NCBI RefSeq assembly: GCF_009930815.1 | Contig: NZ_CP022222.1 | Coordinates: 248,001 to 312,000, forward strand | DNA: 64,000 nt | Reading direction: 5' to 3' | Source of the DNA: Bradyrhizobium sp. CCBAU 051011 | Lineage (GTDB): Bacteria; Pseudomonadota; Alphaproteobacteria; Rhizobiales; Xanthobacteraceae | Shown: positions 1 through 8,857 of the stretch, in pieces | Layout of the letters: the number at the start of each line of letters is the position of its first letter | How positions within the stretch are numbered: position 1 is the stretch's first letter | The notes under the pieces: generated by a model | Database searches by the model: none | Told to the model about the DNA's origin: nothing | The model's input: the letters and a program-made list of their open reading frames with translations, nothing else | Program-made: the position numbers and the translations under genes

Positions 1-90
1 AAGCTGTCGATGGAGACGGCCCAGCGCACCGTCCGCTTCTGGCAGCTGCACAACAAGATCGAGAAAGAACCGATCATTCGGACGCATTGA
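1..90 (+). CDS. C-terminal end of an unidentified protein (partial)
   Basis: An open frame runs from the first base and stops at a TGA ending at 90, giving about 29 C-terminal residues (ending EKEPIIRTH). The fragment is too short to assign to a family and its start lies outside the window. It is called coding only because the frame is open from the window edge and its codon use resembles the neighbours. It converges on the minus-strand ilvC locus. Confidence 0.35.
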   Translation, partial: KLSMETAQRTVRFWQLHNKIEKEPIIRTH

Positions 91-117
91 GTCCGGCCGG
101 ACTGCAAGCGGCATCTA

Positions 118-306
118 TCAAGGTGCCGCTTCGCTGCGCTGATCCAACAGGTGAGCGCGCACGACGTAGCGCTCTGCCCCGGCTCGCTTGACGATCGCCC
201 GATCCGCGAGCGGCACACGCATCGAATGCAGATTAAGAACCCGCGCTTTGAATCTGCAAACGCTGGCTTTTCCGTCGCTAATGTAGCTGGTGAGATTGCT
301 TCGCAC
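118..306 (-). CDS. Small hypothetical protein (62 aa)
   Basis: A 62-residue frame (MRSNLTSYISDGKASV...) lies alone between the partial plus-strand gene and ilvC. No domain is recognised. It contains one Cys, no membrane segment, and several Arg and Ala residues. It may be a genuine small protein or a chance frame. No strong Shine-Dalgarno sequence or partner gene supports it. Confidence 0.2.
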   Translation of the reverse strand: MRSNLTSYISDGKASVCRFKARVLNLHSMRVPLADRAIVKRAGAERYVVRAHLLDQRSEAAP

Positions 307-408
307 CGAGAATGTGCGTGACGCGTCAGTTCTTCGTTTCGGCGAGGCTGACGTACTTCGGGCGACGCGTTGAAGAATGTGCTTGAAGCATCAATCCTTC
401 AAGGAAAC

Positions 409-434
409 GGCGAGACCGCATGTGCGATCTCGCC
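409..434 (-). terminator. Candidate terminator hairpin downstream of ilvC
   Basis: The arms GGCGAGA (409-415) and TCTCGCC (428-434) form a stem with further pairing inside. Read on the minus strand it is followed by GTTTCC, only a weak U tract. It lies about 160 bases past the ilvC stop, beyond a palindromic repeat, so it could end ilvC transcription. The call is tentative. Confidence 0.35.
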
Positions 435-483
435 GGGATACTGTAGTTCAAGGCTTAAGATTTGGTGTTCTGCTACCGGCTTT

Positions 484-574
484 GTAGGGTGGGCAAAGGC
501 GCTTTGCGCCGTGCCCACCATCTATCCACTCGGTCACTCTGCATGATGGGCACGCTGCGCCTTGCCCACCCTAC
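484..574. repeat. Imperfect inverted repeat (GTAGGGTGGGCA type)
   Basis: The arm at 484-521 begins GTAGGGTGGGCAAAGGCGC, and its near-complement at 545-574 ends GCCCACCCTAC. Each arm also holds a smaller GCGC hairpin. The pair sits between the ilvC stop and the next gene. This layout is that of an intergenic REP-like element, and I recall similar elements as abundant in Bradyrhizobium genomes. Confidence 0.6.
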
Positions 575-590
575 ACAGATCGACCCCGCC

Positions 591-1649
<1,059 letters not shown>

Positions 1650-1756
1650 TCAGGCATTTGGGTGGGTGGGACCGCCGGTCGCCCGCGAATTTCCGGCGTT
1701 GTCTAGAGCATTTTCCTTCCGAGGGGAAATCCGTTTATGCATGGCCCGGTGCGGCA

Positions 1757-2362
1757 TCATGCGTCCATGAAGACCGGATAGAGCGAGGCCAAGAGCAGCA
1801 CCGCCATGACGATGTTGAAGGCACGCACCGCCCGGCGGGAGGTCAGGACCGGCCGCAGCGCGGTGCCGAACAGGGCCCACGCGGTGCAGGACAGAATTCC
1901 CAACAGCAGGCTGAGGCCGACCTGGATCGCGATGTTCCAGGGATAGGCTGCGATCGCCGCATAGGCGGTGATGGTGCCGATCACCATGACCCAGCCCTTG
2001 GCGTTGACCCACTGGAACATGGCCGCGCCCCAGAACGTCATCGGGCGGCCGCGGCTTTTGTCCTCCTCGGCGGAAGGTGGCTCGGACATCGCGATCGCCC
2101 AGGCCAGATAGATCAGGTAGGCGGCGCCGGCATATTTCAGGATGGTCTGCAGCACTGGATAGGCGATGAAGATGGTGCCGAGCCCGAGGCCGACCGCGCC
2201 GACCATGAAGGCGAAGCCGACCGTGATGCCCATGATATGCGGGATGGTCGGGCGGAAGCCGTAAGTGAGCCCCGAGGACAGCAACATGATGTTGTTCGGC
2301 CCCGGGGTGAAGAACATCACGGTGGCGAACATGACGAAGGCGATCAAAAGCGACTGCGACAT
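1757..2362 (-). CDS. LysE/RhtB-family amino acid exporter
   Basis: A 201-residue polytopic membrane protein with the LysE hallmark FFTPGPNNIMLLSSG in the first helix and about six hydrophobic segments. The family exports amino acids or homoserine-lactone-like compounds by proton antiport. It starts 8 bases after the EamA gene stops, so the two are probably co-transcribed. Lying inside the ilv cluster suggests a role in releasing excess branched-chain amino acids or threonine, but the substrate is inference. A longer in-frame reading to 3094 overlaps the EamA gene in another frame and was not used. Confidence 0.9.
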   Translation of the reverse strand: MSQSLLIAFVMFATVMFFTPGPNNIMLLSSGLTYGFRPTIPHIMGITVGFAFMVGAVGLGLGTIFIAYPVLQTILKYAGAAYLIYLAWAIAMSEPPSAEEDKSRGRPMTFWGAAMFQWVNAKGWVMVIGTITAYAAIAAYPWNIAIQVGLSLLLGILSCTAWALFGTALRPVLTSRRAVRAFNIVMAVLLLASLYPVFMDA

Positions 2363-2370
2363 TGGGGGCC

Positions 2371-3261
2371 TCACGCGATCTTTGGCAGAACTTGTTTTTC
2401 TGAAGCCTGGGTAGGTTTGGACAGCAGCATGACGGCGATGCCGCCGACCACGGTGACCATGCCGGCGAGCCGCAGCGGCCCAAAAGTTTCGCCGAACACT
2501 ACGCTCGATGCGGCGGAACCGACGAACGGCACCAGCAGCGCAAACGGCACCACCTGCGCCGCCGGATAGTCCCGCAGCAGCCGGCCCCACAGCCAGTAGG
2601 CGATACTGGTGGAGACGCCGCCCAGGCCGATCATGCACATTAGACCGGTCAGCGACATGTGGGTCAGCGCATGCCAGGTCGGCTGCGGACCATTGCTGAC
2701 CAGCGTCAACGCCAGCAGCGGAACTGCCGCGACCAGGCACAGCCACGCGAACAGGTCGAACATCGGCACGCCCTGCGCGCGCCGGAGCAGCAGATTGCCG
2801 GCCGCGAAGCTGAGCGGCGAGATCATCAGCACGGCAAATGCGCTGATGCTGAAATCGTAGCCGACGGTGCCGCAGATCATCAGTAACCCAGCGGTGGCAA
2901 TACCGATGCCGACGCTCTGCCATGGGCCCGGCCGCTCGCGGAACAACAGCGCGGCAAAGCCGATGGTGAACAGCGCCTGGCTCTGCACGATCACGCTGGA
3001 AAGGCCGACGGGAACGCCATGCGCGATGGCGAAGGCTTGGGCCAGAAACTGGCCGAGGAACAGCGTGAAGCTGATCGAGGCCAGCACCGTCCATGAAATC
3101 TTGGGCCGCGCCACGAACAGGCAGGGCAAGGCGGCGATCGAAAAGCGCAGCGTCGTCATCAGTTCCGGCGAAAACTCATTGAGCGCGATCCGGCTGGCCA
3201 CGAAAGCAAGGCCCCAGATCACCGCTACCAGCACGGCGATGCAGACATCCGCCGGTTTCAT
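2371..3261 (-). CDS. EamA/DMT-family transporter
   Basis: 296 residues with ten predicted membrane helices arranged as two EamA repeats (about residues 5-135 and 145-280). It starts MKPADVCIAVLVAVIWGLAF, typical of RhaT/YdcZ-like drug/metabolite exporters of the inner membrane. It starts 6 bases after the methyltransferase stop and is followed by lysE, a run of co-oriented genes behind ilvN. The ribosome site is weak (AGAAAA), so translation may rely on coupling. Substrate unknown; an amino acid or metabolite efflux role is inferred from context. Confidence 0.88.
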   Translation of the reverse strand: MKPADVCIAVLVAVIWGLAFVASRIALNEFSPELMTTLRFSIAALPCLFVARPKISWTVLASISFTLFLGQFLAQAFAIAHGVPVGLSSVIVQSQALFTIGFAALLFRERPGPWQSVGIGIATAGLLMICGTVGYDFSISAFAVLMISPLSFAAGNLLLRRAQGVPMFDLFAWLCLVAAVPLLALTLVSNGPQPTWHALTHMSLTGLMCMIGLGGVSTSIAYWLWGRLLRDYPAAQVVPFALLVPFVGSAASSVVFGETFGPLRLAGMVTVVGGIAVMLLSKPTQASEKQVLPKIA

Positions 3262-3267
3262 TTTTTT

Positions 3268-3969
3268 CTAGCTCTGTTGGTCCGGCTTTGGCTTGCGCAG
3301 GAGATAGGTGCCGTGGAGCGGCGCGTGGTAATCGACCGATTCCAGCGTGAAGCCGATATCGGTCAGCATGCGCTCGATCACCCAGCCGAAGGTCGAGTAT
3401 TCGTCGCGCATATGGGTGACCACGCCTTCGCGCTGGAAATCGTGGTTCTTGATGGTGAAATCGGCCCATTGGTCGACATCGCGCTCGACGCCATCCGGCA
3501 TGCTGACGAAGACGATGTCGCGCAGGTAGAAATTCGCGCCGGGCTTCAGCGCGGCATAGATCCGCGCCAGCGCCACCGCTTTCCAGAAATCCGGCAGATG
3601 ATGCAGCGTGAATTCGCTGACGATCAGATCGTAGGAATTGGGCTGGTAGGCAAAGCTCAGCATGCCGGCCGGCTGGGTGCGGATTGCGATCTTGCGGTCG
3701 CGGGCCTGGATATTGGCGAGCGCCAGCATCGCCGGCGATATGTCTATTGCGTCTACTTCGGCCCCCATCAGCGCCGCTTCGCAGGCCAGTACGCCGTTGC
3801 CGCAGCCGATATCGGCCACCCGCCAGCCCGACTGCACACCAAGCATGGTGAGCGCGGCGCGGGCGCGCTCGTCGCTGTCGTCATGCCGGTCGTAGATCGA
3901 GGCGACCGCGCGATCGAGCCCGAGACGCCGTCTTTGAGTGTAGTACCAGTCCCGCGCCAGCATGTTCAC
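3268..3969 (-). CDS. Class I SAM-dependent methyltransferase
   Basis: 233 residues. The SAM-binding motif I VADIGCGNG is at residues 51-59, an acidic motif II follows (VDAIDIS), and SEFTLHHLPDFWK forms the motif IV region. This is a Methyltransf_11/25-type Rossmann fold with a 50-residue N-terminal extension. The start codon overlaps the ilvN stop by four bases (ATGA), implying translational coupling. The substrate cannot be read from sequence. Position inside the ilv cluster suggests association with amino acid metabolism only by context. Confidence 0.85.
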   Translation of the reverse strand: MNMLARDWYYTQRRRLGLDRAVASIYDRHDDSDERARAALTMLGVQSGWRVADIGCGNGVLACEAALMGAEVDAIDISPAMLALANIQARDRKIAIRTQPAGMLSFAYQPNSYDLIVSEFTLHHLPDFWKAVALARIYAALKPGANFYLRDIVFVSMPDGVERDVDQWADFTIKNHDFQREGVVTHMRDEYSTFGWVIERMLTDIGFTLESVDYHAPLHGTYLLRKPKPDQQS

Positions 3970-4508
3970 ATCCCCTCAGGCCCACGCCCGATTGCGGCAA
4001 CGCCAGTGCGCGACACCTCGACAAGGCCGAGCGGGCGCATCAGGTCGATAAACTGACTGATCTTCGATGAATTGCCTGTGATCTCGAACACAAAACTTTC
4101 GGTCGTGGCGTCGATCACGCGGGCGCGGAACGCGTCCGCCAGCCGCAGCGCCTCGACCCGGCTGTCGCCGCGGCCACGCACTTTCACCATGGCGAGTTCC
4201 CGCTCGATCGAGCGGCCGGTGATGGTCATGTCGACCACGCGATAGACCGGAATCATGCGGTCGAGCTGGTGCTTGATCTGCTCGATCACCATCGGCGTGC
4301 CCGTGGTGACGATGGTGATGCGCGAGAGATGTTTCTGGCTCTCGGTCTCGGAGACAGTGAGACTGTCGATGTTGTAGCCGCGGCCGGAGAACAGGCCGAT
4401 CACGCGCGCGAGCACGCCGGGCTCGTTCTGCACCAGCACCGAGAGCGTGTGCGTCTCGTTGGGATCGTGGCGCTCTTCCAGGAAGTAGGCGGATGCGGGC
4501 TGGTTCAT
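3966..4508 (-). CDS. ilvN: Acetolactate synthase small (regulatory) subunit
   Basis: 180 residues. An N-terminal ACT domain (about 19-90, with QNEPGVLARVIGLFSGRGYNIDSL cut short here at NEPGVLARVIG) binds valine for feedback inhibition. The C-terminal ALS_ss_C domain contacts the catalytic subunit. It partners IlvB, which is encoded 1.2 kb upstream on the same strand. The stop overlaps the methyltransferase start (ATGA), and only 25 bases separate it from the threonine-dehydratase-like gene upstream. Also named ilvH in other species. Confidence 0.96.
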   Translation of the reverse strand: MNQPASAYFLEERHDPNETHTLSVLVQNEPGVLARVIGLFSGRGYNIDSLTVSETESQKHLSRITIVTTGTPMVIEQIKHQLDRMIPVYRVVDMTITGRSIERELAMVKVRGRGDSRVEALRLADAFRARVIDATTESFVFEITGNSSKISQFIDLMRPLGLVEVSRTGVAAIGRGPEGM

Positions 4509-4533
4509 GGTCGTCCCCTTACATGTCCTCTCA

Positions 4534-5520
4534 TCACGCCATTGCTCGTTCGGCGGTCGGCGTGACCTCCGTCCCGACCCATTTGCGGAACAGATCGAAA
4601 TCGATATTGCCGCCTGACAGGATCAGGCCGACGCGCTTGCCGGCGAGTTTTTGCTTTTCCTGCAGCGCGGCGGCGAGCGCGGCTGCGCCGGCGCCTTCGG
4701 CCAGGTTGTGCGTATCGGTCCAGTAGGCGCGGATCGCGGCTCCGACCTCATCGTCGGTCACCTGCACGATGCGCGCAGCGCCCTTGCGAATGGTGGCGAA
4801 GGCGTCCGGATCGGGGATGCGCGTCGCCATGCCGTCGGCCAGCGTATTGCTGGATTCGGTGGTCACGATTTTTCCTGCCGCAAGCGACAGCGCGTAGGAC
4901 GGCGCTTCGGTGGACTGCACGCCGACGATCTCCGTCTTCAGCCCGAGCAGATCGCGCGCCATGATGCAGCCGGAGATGCCGGAGCCCTGCCCGATCGGCA
5001 CGTAGAGAATATCGAGATCGGGCGCGGCCCGGAACAGTTCGAGCGCGTAGGTGGCGACGCCGAGCACGAGGTTGGGATGGAACGACGGCACCACGTGCAG
5101 GCCGTCGAACTGGGCGCGGCGCTGGGCCTCTTCGGCTGCCGCCTGAAAATCCTCGCCGTGTTCAACCAACTCGGCGCCGAACGCGCGCATCGCGCGGTTC
5201 TTCTCGACCGAATTGCCCTTCGGCACATAGATCATTGCCGGCACGCCGTGACGGGAAGCCGCGAAAGCAAGGCTCTGGCCGTGATTGCCGCGCGTCGCAG
5301 AAATGATCCCGGGCGTGTTCGGACTTTCGCGCTTCAGCCGGTCGAGATAGACCAGCCCGCCGCGCACCTTGAAGGCGCCGATCGGCGTGTGGTTCTCGTG
5401 CTTGACGATGACGCGCGTACCCAGCCGCTCGGCCAGCAGTGGCCAGGCATGCGCCGGCGTCGGCGGCACTGCCTGTCCCACGATCCCATGCGCGCGTTCG
5501 AGCTCTGCGAGGTCAAACAT
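4534..5520 (-). CDS. PLP-dependent threonine/serine dehydratase-like enzyme
   Basis: 328 residues of fold-type II PLP enzyme. The Schiff-base lysine is K51 in TPIGAFKVRGG, and SATRGNHGQS is the substrate loop. The phosphate-binding glycine loop reads GQGSGISG, less glycine-rich than usual. There is no C-terminal ACT-like domain, so it resembles the short TdcB type rather than feedback-controlled IlvA. Deamination of threonine would give 2-oxobutyrate, the isoleucine precursor, which fits its place between ilvB and ilvN. Activity on another hydroxy amino acid is possible. Confidence 0.85.
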   Translation of the reverse strand: MFDLAELERAHGIVGQAVPPTPAHAWPLLAERLGTRVIVKHENHTPIGAFKVRGGLVYLDRLKRESPNTPGIISATRGNHGQSLAFAASRHGVPAMIYVPKGNSVEKNRAMRAFGAELVEHGEDFQAAAEEAQRRAQFDGLHVVPSFHPNLVLGVATYALELFRAAPDLDILYVPIGQGSGISGCIMARDLLGLKTEIVGVQSTEAPSYALSLAAGKIVTTESSNTLADGMATRIPDPDAFATIRKGAARIVQVTDDEVGAAIRAYWTDTHNLAEGAGAAALAAALQEKQKLAGKRVGLILSGGNIDFDLFRKWVGTEVTPTAERAMA

Positions 5521-5552
5521 GGATTCTCCCCACTAGCCGCACGCACGATGTG

Positions 5553-5687
5553 CTCCCTCGCCCCGCTCTTTGCGGGGAGAGGGTTGGGGTGAGGGGCTGC
5601 CTCCTCAAAGACGGTGAGTGAGGGACTCGCGGAGAGTCCCCCTCACCCGGCGCGTTGCGCCGACCTCTCCCCGCACGCGGGGAGAGG
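5553..5687. repeat. Composite palindromic repeat between ilvB and the dehydratase gene
   Basis: Two related GC-rich hairpins lie in opposite orientation. CCCCGCTCTTTGCGGGG with GGGTGAGGGG is near 5560-5605, and the mirrored CCCCTCACCC with CTCCCCGCACGCGGGGAG is at 5639-5687. A third stem (GGGACTC/GAGAGTCCC-like) lies between. The structure could stabilise or attenuate the ilvB message. I recall this type as common between Bradyrhizobium genes. Confidence 0.6.
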
Positions 5688-5730
5688 CTAAGAGAGTGAG
5701 CTCGTGATGAGCACTGCATAACCAATTACC

Positions 5731-7506
5731 TCACACCAGCGCCTTGCCGCCGGCGAAGGCCGCCGCCGTCGCTTCGTCAGTCGCTTCCACCGGCAGCAGC
5801 ATTTCGTTGTGCGCCTTGCCGGACGGAATCATCGGGAAGCAGTTTTCCAGCGCTGCGACACGACAATCGAACAGTACCGGGCGCTTGACCTTGATCATCT
5901 CCTTGAGCGCGCCGTCGAGATCGCCCGGCTTGATCGCCTGGATGCCGACGCAGCCGAAGGCGTCCGCGAGCTTGACGAAATCCGGCAGTGCTTCCGAATA
6001 GGAGTGCGACAGCCGGTTGCCGTGCAGAAGCTGCTGCCACTGCCGCACCATGCCCATATACTGGTTGTTCAGGATGAAGATCTTGATCGGCAGTTCAAAC
6101 TGAACTGCCGTCGACATCTCCTGCATCGTCATCTGCACCGAGGCGTCGCCGGCGATGTCGATCACGAGGCTGTCGGGATGCGCGACCTGCACGCCGAGCG
6201 CCGCCGGCAGGCCGTAGCCCATGGTGCCGAGCCCGCCCGATGTCATCCAGCGGTGCGGCTCCTCGAAGCCGAAGAATTGCGCGGCCCACATCTGGTGCTG
6301 GCCGACCTCGGTCGTGATGTAGGTATCGTGGCCACGCGTCGCCTCGAACAGCTTCTGGATGGCGTATTGCGGCAGGATAACGTCGTTGCTCTTCTTGTAG
6401 GCGAGCGAATTGCGCGCCCGCCAGGTGGCAATCTCCTGCCACCAGCTCTTGATGTCGGGTTTCTTCGCCTCGGCCTTGAACACCTGCAACAGGTCACCCA
6501 GCACGTTGCCGACATCGCCGATGATCGGCACGTCGACACGAATGTTCTTGTTGATCGAGGATGGATCGATGTCGATGTGGATCTTCTTCGAGCCCGGCGA
6601 AAACGCGTCGGTGCGGCCGGTGATCCGGTCGTCGAAGCGCGCGCCGACACACAGCATGACGTCGCAACCATGCATCGTCATGTTGGCCTCGTAGGTGCCG
6701 TGCATGCCGAGCATGCCGAGCCAGTTCTTGCCCGACGCGGGATAGGCGCCCAGCCCCATCAGCGTCGAGGTGATCGGGAATCCGGTGACCTCGACCAGTT
6801 CGCGCAGGAGTTTTGACGCCTCGGGTCCGGAATTGATGACGCCACCGCCGGAATAGATCACCGGCCGCTTGGCGGAAGCCAATAGCGCCACGGCCTTGCG
6901 AATCTGCGTCGCGTCGCCCTTCACCCGCGGCGTGTAGGAAACATGCACATCGTCCTTGCGCGGCGGATGATAGGTGCCGACCGCGAACTGCACGTCCTTG
7001 GGAACGTCGACCACGACCGGGCCGGGACGGCCTGAGCTCGCGACATAGAACGCCTCGTGCAGCACTTTTGCGAGATCGTTGACGTCGCGCACCAGCCAGT
7101 TGTGCTTGGTGCAGGGACGGGTGATGCCGACGGTGTCGCATTCCTGGAACGCGTCGTTGCCGATCAAATGAGTAGGAACTTGTCCGGTGATGCAGACCAG
7201 CGGGATCGAATCCATCAGCGCGTCCGTCAGCGGCGTCACCATGTTGGTGGCGCCGGGGCCCGACGTCACCAGCACGACGCCCGGCTTGCCGGTCGAGCGC
7301 GCATAGCCTTCGGCGGCGTGGCCGGCGCCCTGCTCGTGCCGCACCAGGATGTGCTCGACCTCGCTCTGCTGGAAAATCTCGTCATAGATCGGAAGTACCG
7401 CGCCGCCGGGATAGCCGAAGATGTGCTGGACGCCATGATCGATGAGCGCGCGCACGATCATCGCGGCGCCGGTCATCTGATTGGGGTCTTGGCTCTGGTC
7501 GGTCAT
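5731..7506 (-). CDS. ilvB: Acetolactate synthase large (catalytic) subunit
   Basis: ThDP-dependent condensation of pyruvate with pyruvate or 2-oxobutyrate, the first common step of Ile/Val/Leu synthesis. The chosen start gives 591 residues. Domains in order are the TPP N-terminal domain (HEQGAGHAAEGYAR with the ThDP glutamate), the central FAD/NAD-like domain, and the C-terminal TPP domain (DIAGDASVQMTMQE). The ATG at 7506 (MTDQSQDPNQ) is preferred because GGAG lies six bases upstream. A longer frame to 7593 would read through the attenuator hairpin. Expression is probably controlled by the leader peptide and terminator upstream. Confidence 0.96.
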   Translation of the reverse strand: MTDQSQDPNQMTGAAMIVRALIDHGVQHIFGYPGGAVLPIYDEIFQQSEVEHILVRHEQGAGHAAEGYARSTGKPGVVLVTSGPGATNMVTPLTDALMDSIPLVCITGQVPTHLIGNDAFQECDTVGITRPCTKHNWLVRDVNDLAKVLHEAFYVASSGRPGPVVVDVPKDVQFAVGTYHPPRKDDVHVSYTPRVKGDATQIRKAVALLASAKRPVIYSGGGVINSGPEASKLLRELVEVTGFPITSTLMGLGAYPASGKNWLGMLGMHGTYEANMTMHGCDVMLCVGARFDDRITGRTDAFSPGSKKIHIDIDPSSINKNIRVDVPIIGDVGNVLGDLLQVFKAEAKKPDIKSWWQEIATWRARNSLAYKKSNDVILPQYAIQKLFEATRGHDTYITTEVGQHQMWAAQFFGFEEPHRWMTSGGLGTMGYGLPAALGVQVAHPDSLVIDIAGDASVQMTMQEMSTAVQFELPIKIFILNNQYMGMVRQWQQLLHGNRLSHSYSEALPDFVKLADAFGCVGIQAIKPGDLDGALKEMIKVKRPVLFDCRVAALENCFPMIPSGKAHNEMLLPVEATDEATAAAFAGGKALV

Positions 7507-7563
7507 GGTCTGCTCCGGATGCGCTGTTGGCGCGGCTTCTTTCGGTTGTCTGTTTTGGGAAAT

Positions 7564-7585
7564 AAAAAGGGGCCCGAGAGGCCCC
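7564..7585 (-). terminator. Intrinsic terminator of the ilvB attenuator
   Basis: On the minus strand GGGGCC (7585-7580), a five-base loop and GGCCCC (7574-7569) are followed at once by five T residues (7568-7564). This is a canonical rho-independent terminator placed 58 bases before the ilvB start and 29 bases after the leader-peptide stop. The position between a promoter and its structural gene marks it as an attenuator rather than a gene-end terminator. Confidence 0.85.
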
Positions 7586-7613
7586 ATGCACACCGCCTGA
7601 ATTTGGATGGCCG

Positions 7614-7679
7614 TTAGCCACCCCCGGCGGTGCGCCTGGGTACGACGACGATAAGGAGATTGGTAATAATATTACGCAT
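7614..7679 (-). CDS. ilv leader peptide (attenuator), 21 aa
   Basis: The short frame reads MRNIITNLLIVVVP followed by a basic/Gly tail and TAA. Residues 4-13 contain three Ile, two Leu and three consecutive Val codons, the three end products of the pathway. It lies between a consensus promoter and the intrinsic terminator upstream of ilvB. Ribosome stalling here when any branched-chain aminoacyl-tRNA is scarce would change leader RNA pairing and prevent termination. The segment at 7635-7626 can pair with 7597-7588 (ten pairs with one G-U), supplying an alternative fold. GGGAAG at 7698-7693 is a possible ribosome site. Confidence 0.85.
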   Translation of the reverse strand: MRNIITNLLIVVVPRRTAGGG

Positions 7680-7701
7680 TTTGCGGCTCGGACTTCCCAA
7701 A

Positions 7702-7729
7702 GGTTGCGCGGGTTATACCGTCCGGCTCC
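7702..7729 (-). promoter_or_regulatory. Sigma70-type promoter of the ilv attenuator and ilvB
   Basis: Read on the minus strand, TTGACT (7729-7724) is separated by 16 bases from TATAAC (7707-7702). Both hexamers are close to the housekeeping consensus. Initiation near 7695 would put the leader-peptide ATG about 16 bases into the transcript. Confidence 0.75.
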
Positions 7730-7838
7730 CGGAAGTCAAGGGATGGACGCTTTCGGCGCGATTTAGGCAGTGTAGCGGTGTTCCGGGCATTCGGCGAGGG
7801 GGAATTTTGCGCGTGCAGCCATGCGGCATCACGTCGAG

Positions 7839-7939
7839 GTCATTCCGGGATGGTCCGAAGGACCAGACCCGGAATCTCGAGATTCTCCGATGTGCAAGTG
7901 CACATCCTAGTTCGCATCTTCGATGCGCCCCGGAATGAC
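7839..7939. repeat. 101-bp palindromic element (copy 1), overlapping the 3' end of miaA
   Basis: Bounded by GTCATTCCGG (7839-7848) and its exact complement CCGGAATGAC (7930-7939), with inner hairpins between. On the minus strand it encodes the last residues of MiaA ([10 protein letters not shown]) and its stop codon. A second copy with identical ends and identical 101-bp length lies inside the UvrD/PcrA gene at 60443-60543. Confidence 0.85.
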
Positions 7940-8857
7940 GTTAGTCACCCACCCCCTCGCCGCTTCGGGCGTCACCCATTCAAACTCCGGCAACTGGTGG
8001 CGGAACCAGGTGAACTGCCGTTTTGCATAATGACGGGTATCCGCGCGGCCGATTTCGGCGGCCTCTTCGCGCGTGATCTCACCGCCAAGGTAGCGGATCA
8101 AAGCCGGCACGCCATGGGCCTTCATCGCCGGCAGCAGTGGATCGAGCTTTCGCGCGGCGAGTGCGGCGACCTCATCCAGCGCACCTTCGGCCAGCATCGC
8201 GCCGAACCGTGCATCGATCCGCGCATAAAGCTGGTCGCGATCGGGCGCGAGGAAAACTGCTGTGAATTCGCCGGGCGGCAGCAGCGGCGGCAGGCTTTCA
8301 CGATGCCAGTCCGGCAGCGTACGGCCCGTGGCTTCGACGACTTCCAGCGCGCGGGCGATCCGGGTGCGGTCGCGCGGTTTCAGGCGTTCGGCTGACACCG
8401 GATCGCGCCGCGCCAGCTCGGTGTGCAACGCCTCGACGCCGTCGCGCTCCAGCCGGGCGCGCACGGCTTCTCGCACTTCCGTAGGGATCGGCGGCACCGC
8501 GGACAGGCCGCGCGTCAGCGCCTTGAAATAGAGGCCGGAGCCGCCGATGAAGATCGGCAGACGTTTTTCGGGGCGCGCTTCCGCCAATACCTTTTCGGCA
8601 TCCGCCACCCAGGCACCGGCCGAAAAATTGACCGACGCGTCGACATGGCCATAGAGCCGGTGCGGGACGCGCGCCTCTTCCTCCACCGTCGGCCGGGCCG
8701 TGATGATGCGGAGATCGCGATAGACCTGCATCGAATCGGTGTTGATGACGACGCCGCCGGCCTTTTGCGCCAATTCGAGCGCCAGGGCCGACTTGCCGCT
8801 GGCGGTCGGCCCTGCGATAAGCACGGCCTTGCTCAAACCAAGCTGATGCGCCTGCAT
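7907..8857 (-). CDS. miaA: tRNA dimethylallyltransferase
   Basis: Transfers a dimethylallyl group to A37 of tRNAs that read UNN codons. It is 316 residues from the chosen start. The P-loop GPTASGKS is near residue 16, [11 protein letters not shown] gives the catalytic Asp region, and [14 protein letters not shown] is the DMAPP-binding stretch. The C-terminal [15 protein letters not shown] motif is present as [16 protein letters not shown]. The ATG at 8857 overlaps the divergent serB ATG by two bases. An upstream in-frame ATG at 8878 would overlap serB more. The last ten residues come from a palindromic repeat. Longer in-frame reading to 9370 is antisense to serB and was rejected. Confidence 0.93.
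   Translation of the reverse strand: MQAHQLGLSKAVLIAGPTASGKSALALELAQKAGGVVINTDSMQVYRDLRIITARPTVEEEARVPHRLYGHVDASVNFSAGAWVADAEKVLAEARPEKRLPIFIGGSGLYFKALTRGLSAVPPIPTEVREAVRARLERDGVEALHTELARRDPVSAERLKPRDRTRIARALEVVEATGRTLPDWHRESLPPLLPPGEFTAVFLAPDRDQLYARIDARFGAMLAEGALDEVAALAARKLDPLLPAMKAHGVPALIRYLGGEITREEAAEIGRADTRHYAKRQFTWFRHQLPEFEWVTPEAARGWVTNVIPGRIEDAN

Noticed and set aside
4651..5592. Plus-strand frame of 313 aa over the dehydratase gene
   Set aside because: Antisense shadow; no domain and no ribosome site.
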